Shown here: one piece after another, positions 6,414 through 15,690 of the stretch
How positions within the stretch are numbered: the stretch's first letter is position 1
Layout of the letters: each line of letters begins with the position of its first letter
Assembly (NCBI GenBank): GCA_934486735.1
Contig: CAKSQL010000002.1
Span: 1 to 64,000, forward strand
From: an uncultured Clostridia bacterium
Lineage (GTDB): Bacteria > Bacillota > Clostridia > UBA1381
Direction of reading: 5' to 3'
DNA length: 64,000 nt
The notes under the pieces: model-generated
Database searches by the model: none
Seen by the model: only the letters and a program-made list of their open reading frames with translations
Told to the model about the DNA's origin: nothing
Program-made: the position numbers and the translations under genes

Positions 6414-7523
6414 TTATTTAATCAAGTTCTGAACAAGACTGAGGATTATTCCGCCTGCAAGAACCGACGCAATCTGACCTGATACGTTTACGCCTGTCGA
6501 ATGCATGAGGAGGAAGTTTTGATTGTCCTCTTTAAGTCCCATTTTGTGAACAACACGCGCCGACATCGGGAATGCCGAAATACCTGCCGCGCCTATCATC
6601 GGATTGATTTTTTCCTTTAAGAATATATTGAGTATTTTTGCAAACAAAACTCCGCCCACCGTATCAAATATAAAGGCAATCAATCCGAGACCTATAATCA
6701 TAAGAGTCTGAACCTCAAGAAAAGCTTCCGCCTGCATTTTTGACGCAATTGTAATTCCCAAAAGCAGCGTTACAAGGTTTGCAAGTACTTTCTGCGCCGT
6801 TTCGGAAAGTGAGTCGAGGACTCCGCATTCTCTTATCAAATTTCCGAACATCAAAAATCCGATAAGCGCTACGCTGGCAGGCGCTATCAAGCCTGTTATA
6901 ACCGTTATTATAATCGGGAAAAGGATTTTTGTTGTCTTTGATACCGACATCGGTTTATACGTCATACGTATGAGTCTTTCCTTTTTGGTGGTGATAAGCT
7001 TTATTACCGGCGGCTGAACTATCGGCACAAGCGCCATGTACGAGTAAGCCGCGACTATAATCGCACCGATATATTTCGACCCCAGCTCATTCGCCACGAA
7101 TATCGAGGTCGGACCGTCCGCCGCGCCTATGATTGCAATTGACGCCGCATCGGGAATTTCAAATCCCAAAAGCGCCGCCATGCTGAAAGTGAAGAATATT
7201 CCGAACTGTGCCGCCGCTCCGAAAAGCATTAGTTTAGGATTTGAAAGCAGCGGTCCGAAATCTATCATCGCGCCTATTCCGATAAAGAGCAGAAGCGGAA
7301 AAAGCTCGTTTGCCACACCGGCGTTAAAGAGCGTGTCCACAACCTCCTGCGCACCGGAAAAGGGCAGATTCACCAGGATTGCGCCAAAACCCATCGGCAA
7401 AAGCAGGGTCGGCTCCATCTCTTTTTTTATCGCCAGATAAATAAGTATTCCGCCGATAAGCCACATCACAAGCATCTGCCAATTGTTTGCAAGCTCCGCA
7501 AAATTTTGTACAATTGATTCCAT
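6414..7523 (-). CDS. Na+-translocating decarboxylase beta subunit (OadB/GcdB/MmdB)
   Basis: 369 residues, at least ten membrane helices, with the family motif SIAIIGAADGPTSIFVANEL (about 125-145) that carries the Asp thought to take part in Na+ transport, and the C-terminal GAAGISAFPMSARVVHKMG block. The beta subunit moves Na+ out of the cell while a biotin-bound carboxyl group is decarboxylated. The alpha and biotin-carrier genes are not nearby, so substrate (oxaloacetate, methylmalonyl-CoA or glutaconyl-CoA) cannot be told. It is preceded by a riboswitch-like leader (7609-7764) and followed by the small OadG-like gene. Confidence 0.92.
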   Translation of the reverse strand: MESIVQNFAELANNWQMLVMWLIGGILIYLAIKKEMEPTLLLPMGFGAILVNLPFSGAQEVVDTLFNAGVANELFPLLLFIGIGAMIDFGPLLSNPKLMLFGAAAQFGIFFTFSMAALLGFEIPDAASIAIIGAADGPTSIFVANELGSKYIGAIIVAAYSYMALVPIVQPPVIKLITTKKERLIRMTYKPMSVSKTTKILFPIIITVITGLIAPASVALIGFLMFGNLIRECGVLDSLSETAQKVLANLVTLLLGITIASKMQAEAFLEVQTLMIIGLGLIAFIFDTVGGVLFAKILNIFLKEKINPMIGAAGISAFPMSARVVHKMGLKEDNQNFLLMHSTGVNVSGQIASVLAGGIILSLVQNLIK

Positions 7524-7608
7524 TTTTTAACCATCCTTCTTTTTTGAGATTTATATCCCTTATTTTATCCGAAAAGAGCCATATTTTAAACAAAAATTTA
7601 AAATAAAA

Positions 7609-7764
7609 AGACTTTTATGATACCACAAAATATCATAAAAGTCTTGCCGTTTCATACAAAAGCGGGTGCTGCTGCACCGTAATGACGCCGTTGTCGCGGA
7701 TTTTTCCACCGGCTACTCCCTCTTATTCATTTAATATTATATACCAAAGCCCAACATTTGTAAA
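7609..7764 (-). promoter_or_regulatory. Promoter, riboswitch-like aptamer and terminator before the Na+ pump gene
   Basis: Minus strand, in order: TTTACA (7759-7764), 17 bases, TATAAT (7736-7741); a folded region (about 7635-7728) starting GAGGGAGTAGCC and ending CGGCAAGAC; then a 14-bp terminator hairpin (7631-7644 with 7609-7622) and T tract. ATAAGAG at the 5' end can pair with CTTTTAT at the 3' end to close the aptamer. That same 3' strand is one arm of the terminator, so the two folds exclude each other. GGGAGTAGC...GCAAGAC resembles the ends of yybP-ykoY metal riboswitches; the Na+ pump suggests a cation sensor. Class not proven. Confidence 0.6.
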
Positions 7765-7809
7765 GATTTTTTTGGGGAATTTAAATTTTTTGTTAATTTT
7801 GCATATTTT

Positions 7810-8055
7810 TTAAAGTTCCAAACCGCTGAAAAATACAAACGCAATCGCCAGGAGCAGCAATTTATCATCGCAGTCATTTGCAAGAAGCATTACGATGACC
7901 GCCGCAAGGATAATATCATCGGTTTCGAATTTTCCCAAAATCTTTTTGTCCTCGCTTTTGCACTCATTATGTACCTCCCGAACCGGATCGGGACAAGGTC
8001 TTTTGACCGGCTCGGGCATATCGCTGTAGCTGTAATATTTTCTATACATAACCAT
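7810..8055 (-). CDS. Small conserved acidic/membrane protein
   Basis: 81 residues with a polar N-terminal half (MVMYRKYYSYSDMPEPVKRP) and a C-terminal half made of an acidic KFETDDIILAAVIVMLL segment, then a second hydrophobic stretch (LLLLAIAFVFF). Peptides with the ETDDIILAAVI-type pattern are common in spore-forming Clostridia, but I know no function. It lies last of three small genes on the minus strand. A second ATG two codons in is equally possible. Confidence 0.6.
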   Translation of the reverse strand: MVMYRKYYSYSDMPEPVKRPCPDPVREVHNECKSEDKKILGKFETDDIILAAVIVMLLANDCDDKLLLLAIAFVFFSGLEL

Positions 8056-8064
8056 TCAATTCCT

Positions 8065-8364
8065 TTATTTAAAAAGTCCGGCAAGCCTTGTCAGATTCAA
8101 AATTTTCACCGCACTGTCAATGCTCTGCTGCCTTTCGGCGCGCATGTACGGCTTAAGCGAAAGAAGCAGATTCGACCTTGTGTCGTTCGCGCCGCTCATT
8201 CTCCCGACTATGTTCCTTATCTGATTTACATAATCGCCGTCATCGCCGGGCATCATCTCACCGCCTCCGCCGCCCTGCAGGGTATCGAGCGCGTTTTTTA
8301 TCTTTTCATCGGCATTATCGCCGAGCATCTGCCGCAGCGTATCCATCATATTATTGTCTGCCAT
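8065..8364 (-). CDS. Small conserved protein of unknown function
   Basis: 99 residues: helical N-terminus (MADNNMMDTLRQMLGDNADE), a Gly-rich hinge (about 31-36), and a C-terminal segment RSNLLLSLKPYMRAERQQSI followed by DSAVKILNLTRLAGLFK. This C-terminal pattern occurs in short Clostridia proteins encoded near one another. It is six bases downstream of the next small gene and ten bases before the membrane peptide, so the three form an operon. Function unknown; no catalytic motif. Confidence 0.65.
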   Translation of the reverse strand: MADNNMMDTLRQMLGDNADEKIKNALDTLQGGGGGEMMPGDDGDYVNQIRNIVGRMSGANDTRSNLLLSLKPYMRAERQQSIDSAVKILNLTRLAGLFK

Positions 8365-8370
8365 GTTAAA

Positions 8371-8622
8371 TCACCTCAATTTTTTTAATATCTCCTCAGC
8401 CGACAAATTCGATATATTGACATTTTTCATTTTATTTTTTATCTCGTTCGTGTCCATGCTCATAAACATTTTCAAAAGCTTTTCCTTATCCTGCCCCGAC
8501 AGATTCCGGGCAAGGCTTTTCCCTTGGGGCGAGCTTAATATACTCTCGATTCCCCTCGGCATTGCACCGCTTTTTAAAACCTCATCCAGCTTTTTTCTCA
8601 CATCATTATTATTCATATTCAT
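8371..8622 (-). CDS. Small conserved helical protein
   Basis: 83 residues, strongly helical and charged (VRKKLDEVLKSGAMPRGIES, then GKSLARNLSGQDKEKLLKMF). It is the first gene of the three-gene operon. GAGGAG lies just upstream of two ATGs, 8622 and 8616; the second has the better spacing. No domain recognised. The gene divides the Na+-pump region from gltB, which is read divergently from 8900. Confidence 0.6.
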   Translation of the reverse strand: MNMNNNDVRKKLDEVLKSGAMPRGIESILSSPQGKSLARNLSGQDKEKLLKMFMSMDTNEIKNKMKNVNISNLSAEEILKKLR

Positions 8623-8768
8623 GCACTCCTCTCTGTTATTATAATATTATTTTGCCGCACAAAAATTGACTTTGTTTTTTTCTTTTCTTTAAAACGCCGA
8701 AAAGACACCTCTCTTTCTATGAAATATATGTCATTTTCTATAAAAATATAATAATTTTATAAAAATAC

Positions 8769-8797
8769 TTGCAATAAAAAAGTTAGTGTAGTATAAT
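8769..8797 (+). promoter_or_regulatory. Promoter of gltBD
   Basis: TTGCAA (8769-8774), 17-base spacer, TATAAT (8792-8797). The leader then holds a short GAAAC/GTTTC hairpin (about 8804-8820), the only other structure seen in the 8623-8899 gap. Confidence 0.75.
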
Positions 8798-8899
8798 ATT
8801 TTTTGAAACAAGGGCGTTTCAAAGGGTGTGCTTTGTGGCATACTATTTGAAATCGTCTATTTTTTTTACACAAAAAATAGAAACAGGGGGTTTTTAACT

Positions 8900-11800
8900 A
8901 TGAAATACAACGGTTATCCCGAGAAGCAGGGACTATATGACCCGCAGTTCGAGCATGACGCCTGCGGCATAGGCTTTATATGCAACATAAAAGGCAAGCC
9001 GTCGCATGACATGATTACAAGCGCGATACGCATATTGAAAAAGCTGACGCACCGCGGCGGCGTGGGCAGCGAGCCGGACACCGGCGACGGCGCAGGCATA
9101 TTGATTCAGATGCCGCACAGCTTTATGCGCAAGGTCTGTAAAAACATCGGCATAACACTTCCCGCTCCCGGCGAGTACGGCGTGGGTATGCTTTTCTCAT
9201 CGCCCGATTCGGACACGCGCAATGAAAGCCTTACCGCGCTTTCAAAAATAATAGCCGAGGAGGGGCAAACCCTTTTGGGCATACGCGATGTTCCCGTATA
9301 CGAGGACTGCATAGGGCAAAGTGCGCGTGAGGCAATGCCGCATATCAGCCAGGTATTTATAGGCAAAAATCCCGAAATCAAGGACAATGCCACCTTCGAA
9401 CGCAAGCTTTATATCATCGGCAAGCGTTCGGAAAAGGAAATCCGCTACTCGGAGGGCGGCCGCGACAGATATTTCTATTTCACGAGCCTTTCCTCCAAAA
9501 CATTGGTGTACAAAGGCATGCTGACACCCGACCAGGTAAGCGAGTTCTATCTCGACTTAAAAGACATCGACATGCAGACAGCCATCGCACTTGTACATTC
9601 CAGATTCAGCACCAACACATTCCCCAGCTGGGAAAGAGCGCATCCGAACAGATTTATCATCCACAACGGCGAAATCAACACAATCCGCGGGAATGTGAAC
9701 TGGGTAAAGGCGCGCGAGAAAATGTTCAAGTCGGCAGAGTTCGGCGATGATATAAACAAGATTTTCCCGGTTATCAACGAGGACGGCTCGGACTCGGCAA
9801 TGCTCGACAACTATATACAGTTCTTAACGCTGTCCGGCTTTTCTCTTCCCCATGCGGTTATGATGGCTATTCCCGAGCCTTGGGAGAACAACTCTGAAAT
9901 GCCCGAGAAAATGCGCGCATTCTACGAATACCACGCATGCATGATGGAGCCTTGGGACGGTCCTGCCGCAATCGCATTCAGCGACGGCAGATACGTCGGC
10001 GCAACTCTCGACCGTAACGGTCTGCGCCCGGCGCGCTATTATATCACAGACGATGACACAATTATTCTTGCATCCGAGGTCGGCGTTGTCGATATTGATG
10101 AGGCACATATAATCAAAAAAGAGCGTCTGCATCCGGGCAAAATGCTTCTGATTGATACTGAAAAAGGCAAAATCATAAGCGACAGCGAGATAAAAGACCT
10201 CGAGGCATCCAAAAAGCCTTACGAGGAATGGATAAAGAGCAATCTGGTAGAGCTTGACGCACTGTCCGAGAGCAAAAAGAGCGAGCCGGCAGACTGGCAT
10301 CATCTTGTGAACGAGATTAAGAACAGCAACGAAAGTCAAAAATACAAGGATTTGATGTACCGCCACTTGATTGAACTGGAAAACATGTTTGTAAACCGCG
10401 AAAACGATTTTTACGACCCGACTCCGCTGCTCACGCGTGAGAAAGCGTTCGGCTACACATGGGAGGACATCAACGGCACAATCAAGGCAATTGTCGAAAA
10501 AAGCGATGACCCGATAAGCGCAATGGGTATCGATGAGCCGCTGGCGCTGCTTTCCGAAAAGCCGCAGCCGCTTTACAACTACTTTAAGCAATTATTCGCA
10601 CAGGTTACAAATCCGCCTATCGACGCTATCAGAGAGCAGATTATAACCTCCACCAACACCCTGTTCGGCGGCGAGAGCAATCTCCTTGAGCCGTCCGAAA
10701 AAAATTGCAGGAAAATCAAGGCGTCCTCGCCGATTTTGACAAACGGGGAACTCAGCAAAATACGCAGTCTCGACATGGACGGTTTCAAGTCAATCACAGT
10801 GCCGATTCTCTTTAACGTGAACCGCCGCTATGACATGGAGGCGGCATGCAAAAACGTATTTGAGGCTGCCGACATCGCAATCGAAAACGGCTACAACATT
10901 CTTATACTGTCCGACAAGGGCGTGAATGCCGACAAGGCGCCTATCCCCGCGCTTTTGGTGGCATCGGGACTTCATCACCATCTCATAAGCAAGGGAACGC
11001 GTATGAAGGTCAGTATCATCCTTGAATCGGGCGAGCCGCGCGAAATCCACCATTTTGCAGTCCTTTTGGGCTATGGCGTAAACGGCATAAATCCGTATCT
11101 TGCATATGAAACAATCGAAGAAATGTGCAAGGATAAATCTTTGGATATGCCTGTTTCCGAGGCGCTTGCGCATTTCAGAAAGGCAGCTACAAAGGGTATT
11201 GTGAAAATCGCGTCGAAAATGGGTATCTCCACGATACAATCCTATCAGGGCGCGCAGATTTTTGAGGCTCTGGGAATATCTCAGCATGTGGTTGACACGT
11301 ATTTCACAGGCACCGTCACAAGAATCGGCGGCTTGGGAATCAAGGATATAGAAAAAGACGCGCTCACACGTCACCGCGCGGCGTTCGATGTTGTTTCAAG
11401 CGACGATCCGCTTGAAAGCGGCGGCACTCACAAATGGAGAGCAAAGGGCGAATATCACATGTTCAACCCCGAAACTATCTACAAGCTGCAAATGGCATGC
11501 CGCACGGGCGACTACAATATGTACAAGGAATATGCAAAAGAGATGGACGAGCACCAGTCGCACCATTGCACAATCAGAAGCATGCTCGATATAAAGACAA
11601 TCGACAAGCCTATAGCAATCGACCAGGTTGAATCGGTTGACAGCATTGTGAAGCGTTTTAAGACCGGCGCAATGTCATACGGCTCAATCAGCCGGGAGGC
11701 GCACGAGTGTCTTGCAATCGCCATGAACCGCCTGGGCGGAAAGTCGAACAGCGGCGAGGGCGGCGAAATTCCGGAAAGATATATCCCCGATGCAAACGGT

Positions 11801-13615
11801 GACTCGCGCTCCTCGGCAATCAAACAGGTAGCGTCCGGCAGATTCGGAGTGCATATTCACTACCTTAACAACGCAAAGGAAATTCAGATAAAGATGGCAC
11901 AGGGCGCAAAGCCCGGTGAGGGCGGACATCTGCCCGGAGGAAAGGTGTATCCCTGGATTGCGCGTTCGCGTCACTCAACGCCGGGCGTGGGTCTTATCTC
12001 ACCTCCTCCACATCACGATATATATTCAATCGAGGACTTGGCACAGCTGATACACGACCTCAAAAACGCTAACCGCGATGCAAGAATAAGCGTTAAGCTT
12101 GTTTCGGAAGCAGGCGTAGGCACAATCGCGGTCGGCGTGGCAAAGGGACGTGCGGACGTAATTTTAATCTCCGGCTACGACGGCGGAACGGGTGCTGCAC
12201 CGCGCACAAGCGTGAGACACGCCGGACTCCCCTGGGAGCTGGGTGTTGCCGAAACACACCAGGCACTTTTGATGAACAACCTCAGAAACCGTGTAGTTAT
12301 AGAGACGGACGGCAAGCTTTTGACAGGTCGTGACGTTGCGGTCGCTGCACTTCTCGGTGCGGAGGAATACGGCTTTGCAACCGGTCCGCTGATTGCAATC
12401 GGCTGCGTAATGATGAGAGTATGTAACCTCGACACCTGCCCGGTAGGCGTGGCAACGCAAAATCCGCTTTTGAGAAAGCGTTTCTGCGGCAAGCCGGAGT
12501 ATGTTGAAAACTTCATGCGATTCATTGCACAGGATTTGAGAGAATGGATGGCTAAAATAGGTGTCAAGACGGTTAACGAAATGATAGGTCACGTTGAAAG
12601 GCTTTCGCAAAAGCCGATTCCCGACACCGAGAAGAATCACAAGGCTAAGCACATCGACTTAAGCTCACTTTTGTATCAGCCCAAAATCTGCTCCAACGAC
12701 TACGAGCGTTATCACAACGTTCCGCAGGATCACGAATTGGAAAAGACGCTTGATATGAATACACTTATGGAGCTGTGCCGCCCTGCAATATACAACGGCA
12801 AGCCGGTTGAGGCAAAGCTTGCAATATCCAATATCAACCGAGTTACCGGCACAATCATATCGTCCGAAATCGCAAGAGCTCACGGCGAGGAGGGACTCCC
12901 CAAAGACAGCATAAAGCTGCACTTTGTGGGTTCTGCCGGACAGAGCTTCGGCGCATTCTTGGCACCGGGCGTATCGCTCACACTGGAGGGCGACTGCAAC
13001 GACTACATGGGCAAAGGCTTATCGGGCGGAAAAATTGTTGTTATCCCCTCCGAAAAAGCGAAATTTGTTCCGAGCGAAAATGTCATCACCGGCAATGTCG
13101 CATTCTACGGCGCAATCAAGGGCGAGGCATATATCCGCGGTATCGCCGGCGAGCGTTTCTGCGTAAGGAACTCGGGAATCTCGGCGGTTGTTGAGGGAAT
13201 CGGCGATCATGGCTGCGAATATATGACCGGCGGACGCGTTGTCGTTTTGGGCGAAACAGGCAGAAACTTCGCCGCAGGAATGGCAGGCGGTGTGGCTTAT
13301 GTCTACAACAAAAACGGGGACTTTGAGAAAAACTGCAATGCCGAAATGGTTCTTTTGGAAAAGGTTTCGGACAAAGAGGACAAGTCGGAGCTTAAGACCT
13401 TAATCGAAAACCACTTAAAGGAAACGGGCAGCAATATCGCAAAGACTATTTTGGATAACTGGACTGCCGAGCTTAAAAAGTTTGTCAAGGTAATCCCGAA
13501 GGACTACAAGCGCATTATGGAAATATTGAAGGCTGAGGATAAAAAGGGTACTCCGCGTGAGGACGCTCTGTTGATAGCATTTGAAAATGTGGCAGGCAAA
13601 AAAGTCGCAAAATAA
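8900..13615 (+). CDS. gltB: Glutamate synthase large subunit
   Basis: 1571 residues, full length for the large subunit of the NADPH-type enzyme. Cys22 in HDACGIGFI is the glutaminase nucleophile, freed by removal of a 21-residue propeptide. Domains in order: class II glutaminase (about 22-430), central domain, FMN-binding synthase domain (about 800-1200, GAMSYGSISREAHECLAIAM and SGYDGGTGAAP), a 3Fe-4S site CVMMRVCNLDTCPVG, and the C-terminal GXGXG beta-helix (about 1300-1490). It makes two glutamates from glutamine and 2-oxoglutarate with GltD. The ATG at 8900 matches the family start; an in-frame GTG at 8828 would add 24 unrelated residues. Confidence 0.97.
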   Translation: MKYNGYPEKQGLYDPQFEHDACGIGFICNIKGKPSHDMITSAIRILKKLTHRGGVGSEPDTGDGAGILIQMPHSFMRKVCKNIGITLPAPGEYGVGMLFSSPDSDTRNESLTALSKIIAEEGQTLLGIRDVPVYEDCIGQSAREAMPHISQVFIGKNPEIKDNATFERKLYIIGKRSEKEIRYSEGGRDRYFYFTSLSSKTLVYKGMLTPDQVSEFYLDLKDIDMQTAIALVHSRFSTNTFPSWERAHPNRFIIHNGEINTIRGNVNWVKAREKMFKSAEFGDDINKIFPVINEDGSDSAMLDNYIQFLTLSGFSLPHAVMMAIPEPWENNSEMPEKMRAFYEYHACMMEPWDGPAAIAFSDGRYVGATLDRNGLRPARYYITDDDTIILASEVGVVDIDEAHIIKKERLHPGKMLLIDTEKGKIISDSEIKDLEASKKPYEEWIKSNLVELDALSESKKSEPADWHHLVNEIKNSNESQKYKDLMYRHLIELENMFVNRENDFYDPTPLLTREKAFGYTWEDINGTIKAIVEKSDDPISAMGIDEPLALLSEKPQPLYNYFKQLFAQVTNPPIDAIREQIITSTNTLFGGESNLLEPSEKNCRKIKASSPILTNGELSKIRSLDMDGFKSITVPILFNVNRRYDMEAACKNVFEAADIAIENGYNILILSDKGVNADKAPIPALLVASGLHHHLISKGTRMKVSIILESGEPREIHHFAVLLGYGVNGINPYLAYETIEEMCKDKSLDMPVSEALAHFRKAATKGIVKIASKMGISTIQSYQGAQIFEALGISQHVVDTYFTGTVTRIGGLGIKDIEKDALTRHRAAFDVVSSDDPLESGGTHKWRAKGEYHMFNPETIYKLQMACRTGDYNMYKEYAKEMDEHQSHHCTIRSMLDIKTIDKPIAIDQVESVDSIVKRFKTGAMSYGSISREAHECLAIAMNRLGGKSNSGEGGEIPERYIPDANGDSRSSAIKQVASGRFGVHIHYLNNAKEIQIKMAQGAKPGEGGHLPGGKVYPWIARSRHSTPGVGLISPPPHHDIYSIEDLAQLIHDLKNANRDARISVKLVSEAGVGTIAVGVAKGRADVILISGYDGGTGAAPRTSVRHAGLPWELGVAETHQALLMNNLRNRVVIETDGKLLTGRDVAVAALLGAEEYGFATGPLIAIGCVMMRVCNLDTCPVGVATQNPLLRKRFCGKPEYVENFMRFIAQDLREWMAKIGVKTVNEMIGHVERLSQKPIPDTEKNHKAKHIDLSSLLYQPKICSNDYERYHNVPQDHELEKTLDMNTLMELCRPAIYNGKPVEAKLAISNINRVTGTIISSEIARAHGEEGLPKDSIKLHFVGSAGQSFGAFLAPGVSLTLEGDCNDYMGKGLSGGKIVVIPSEKAKFVPSENVITGNVAFYGAIKGEAYIRGIAGERFCVRNSGISAVVEGIGDHGCEYMTGGRVVVLGETGRNFAAGMAGGVAYVYNKNGDFEKNCNAEMVLLEKVSDKEDKSELKTLIENHLKETGSNIAKTILDNWTAELKKFVKVIPKDYKRIMEILKAEDKKGTPREDALLIAFENVAGKKVAK

Positions 13616-13639
13616 TTTTTGGAAAGGATATGAAAAATT

Positions 13640-15109
13640 ATGGGAAAACCGACCGGATTTTTAGAATATAAAAGAAGCTTGCCAAAGGACAGAGCGGCAG
13701 GCGAGAGAATAAAGGACTGGAACGAGTTTCACACTCATTTTGACGATAAGGCTCTGCGTGAGCAGGCGGCGCGCTGCATGAACTGCGGCGTCCCGTTCTG
13801 CCACACCGGAAAGCTTGTCGGCGGCATGGCAATGGGCTGTCCGCTGCACAATCTCATCCCCGAGTGGAACGACCTTTTGTATCATGGGCAGTACGAAATG
13901 GCATACGAGCGCCTGAGAAAGACGAACAACTTCCCTGAATTTACAGGACGTGTCTGCCCCGCTCCATGCGAGGGTTCATGCACTCTCGGCATGCACGACC
14001 CTGCCGTAACGATACGAAACAACGAATGTCACATTGTTGACAAAATGTACGCAGACGGCAAGGTTAAGCCGAAAATGCCGAAAAAATCGACCGAAAAGCG
14101 TGTTGCCGTTGTCGGCTCGGGCCCGTCCGGACTTGCATGCGCCGACCAGCTCAATCAGATGGGACACAAGGTGACGGTTTTTGAAAGAGCCGACCGCCCC
14201 GGCGGACTGCTTATGTACGGAATCCCGAACATGAAGCTTGACAAATCGGTTATAGACCGCCGAATCGCGCTTATGGAAAAAGAGGGAATCAAGTTCCGCT
14301 TAAATACCGAGGTCGGCAAGAATTATCCTGCCGTCAAGCTGGTAAATGACTTCCACGCAGTTGTTATATGCAGCGGTGCGACAAAGCCGCGTCCGCTTAC
14401 AGTTCCCGGCAGCGATTTAAAGGGCGTGCATTTCGCGGTCGACTTTTTGAGAGCGAATACAAAGAGCCTTTTGGATTCGAAACTGGAGGACGGACAGTAT
14501 ATAAATGCAAAGGACAAAAACGTGGTTGTTATCGGCGGCGGCGATACCGGCACAGACTGCGCGGCAACCGCGATACGCCATGGCGCAAAGAGCGTTGTTC
14601 AGCTTGAGATTATGCCCGAGCTGCCCGCGGAGCGTCTGCCGAGCAATCCCTGGCCGCAGTATCCGCGAATCAAAAAGACCGACTACGGTCAGGAAGAGGC
14701 AGTCGAGGTGTTCGGCAAAGATCCGCGCGAATATCTCACCACCGTAACAAAAATCGAGGGTGACGACACCGGCGCGGTTACAAAAATTCACACTGTCAAA
14801 GTTGAATGGGTAACCGACGAAAACGGCAGAAGATTCCCGAAACAGATTCCGGGCAGCGAACAGGTTCGCCCCTGTGAGCTTGTGCTGATTGCGATGGGAT
14901 TTTTGGGGCCGGAGCAGGAGCTTATAAATCAGCTGACCCTAAATACCACTGCGCGCAGCAATATAGATGCACCCGAGGACACGCACAAAACCAACCTTTT
15001 GGGCGTGTTTGCGGCAGGCGATTGCCGCCGCGGTCAAAGCCTGGTTGTATGGGCAATCCGCGAGGGCAGGGAAGCTGCCGAAGCGGTGAACGATTATCTT
15101 ATGAATTAA
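13640..15109 (+). CDS. gltD: Glutamate synthase small subunit
   Basis: 489 residues starting MGKPTGFLEYKRSLPKDRAA. N-terminal cysteines for 4Fe-4S clusters (CMNCGVPFCHTG and CPAPCEGSCTLG), an FAD Rossmann motif VAVVGSGPSGLACADQL (about 155-172), and a second dinucleotide motif VVVIGGGDTGTDCAATAI (about 293-310) for NADPH. It passes electrons from NADPH to the large subunit. It starts 25 bases after gltB with GGAAAGGA upstream, so both form one operon, ended by the hairpin at 15131-15173. Confidence 0.96.
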   Translation: MGKPTGFLEYKRSLPKDRAAGERIKDWNEFHTHFDDKALREQAARCMNCGVPFCHTGKLVGGMAMGCPLHNLIPEWNDLLYHGQYEMAYERLRKTNNFPEFTGRVCPAPCEGSCTLGMHDPAVTIRNNECHIVDKMYADGKVKPKMPKKSTEKRVAVVGSGPSGLACADQLNQMGHKVTVFERADRPGGLLMYGIPNMKLDKSVIDRRIALMEKEGIKFRLNTEVGKNYPAVKLVNDFHAVVICSGATKPRPLTVPGSDLKGVHFAVDFLRANTKSLLDSKLEDGQYINAKDKNVVVIGGGDTGTDCAATAIRHGAKSVVQLEIMPELPAERLPSNPWPQYPRIKKTDYGQEEAVEVFGKDPREYLTTVTKIEGDDTGAVTKIHTVKVEWVTDENGRRFPKQIPGSEQVRPCELVLIAMGFLGPEQELINQLTLNTTARSNIDAPEDTHKTNLLGVFAAGDCRRGQSLVVWAIREGREAAEAVNDYLMN

Positions 15110-15130
15110 AATCAACACATTTTAAAGAAA

Positions 15131-15176
15131 CGGGACACAAAAACGAAAGGTAAAAATTCGTTTTTGTGTCCTGTTT
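15131..15176 (+). terminator. Intrinsic terminator of gltBD
   Basis: A 17-bp stem (15131-15147 with 15157-15173, one G-U) followed by TTTT. From 15181 to 15325 there is only a short duplicated segment (TTGCTCGG...CTGTAATT, at about 15177 and 15207) and, on the minus strand, a short frame ending PYGVDIDIISLLTNYRKNK that may be the tail of a lost gene. Confidence 0.85.
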
Positions 15177-15325
15177 TGCTCGGCTCTGTAATTCTTTGCG
15201 TCTCTTGCTCGGCGCTGTAATTATTTGTTTTTTCTGTAATTTGTAAGCAACGAAATTATATCAATATCAACACCGTACGGTTTTTGAATGAGCAGATGAC
15301 TCCCTCGGATAAGGTAACTCCCTCA

Positions 15326-15617
15326 GTCAACTTAGCCGAAAAAAAGTAATCCGAACTCCGATTTTGAGAGGTTAATTTCCGCTTTTACTGCGTTAAAATA
15401 CTCGGCAATCCGCCAAGGATTACCTCCGTTTTTGCCTTGTAAAACCAAAAATTCACTCTCTCAAAATTCTACGACCTAAAAAGGACAGAATTTTGAGCCA
15501 GAATTTTGGTGCGGAGGATGCCGAAAGGCTGGCGCCTTTCAAAGACGACAAGCCGAAATATGCCGAAATTATGCCTTTTTAGGCGGGTTCGGATTACTTT
15601 TCTTCGGCTACGTTGAC
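15326..15617. repeat. Hairpin repeat element, copy A (full length)
   Basis: A 292-bp non-coding element bounded by a 31-bp inverted repeat with two mismatches (15326-15356 and 15587-15617; inner part CGAAAAAAAGTAATCCGAAC). Internal blocks include GCGTTAAAATACTCG, TTTTTGCCTTG and AAAGGCTGGCGCCTTTCAAA. Related copies: B at 20174-20446, C (5' half) at about 32420-32557, D (3' end) at about 40265-40337. Flanking CTCCCTCAGTCAAC and GACAGCTCCCTCGGGG are a REP-like palindrome seen in Clostridia genomes. Frames reading through it are not preserved between copies. Confidence 0.7.
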
Positions 15618-15640
15618 AGCTCCCTCGGGGAGGTAGCCCG

Positions 15641-15690
15641 GACTGTAGACAAAAGTCGGTTGCAACATTGGATTTGCAACCGACTTTTGT
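15641..15690. repeat. Dispersed hairpin related to the one after rpmA
   Basis: A perfect 17-bp inverted repeat (15649-15665 with 15674-15690) with the same CTGTAGACAAAA and CGGTTGCA blocks as the hairpin at 5932-5991. It lies directly after element A and marks the 3' end of the IS1182 remnant. Confidence 0.65.

Noticed and set aside
9824..12652. Long minus-strand frames inside gltB (up to 255 codons)
   Set aside because: All are antisense to a complete, recognisable gltB with intact motifs.
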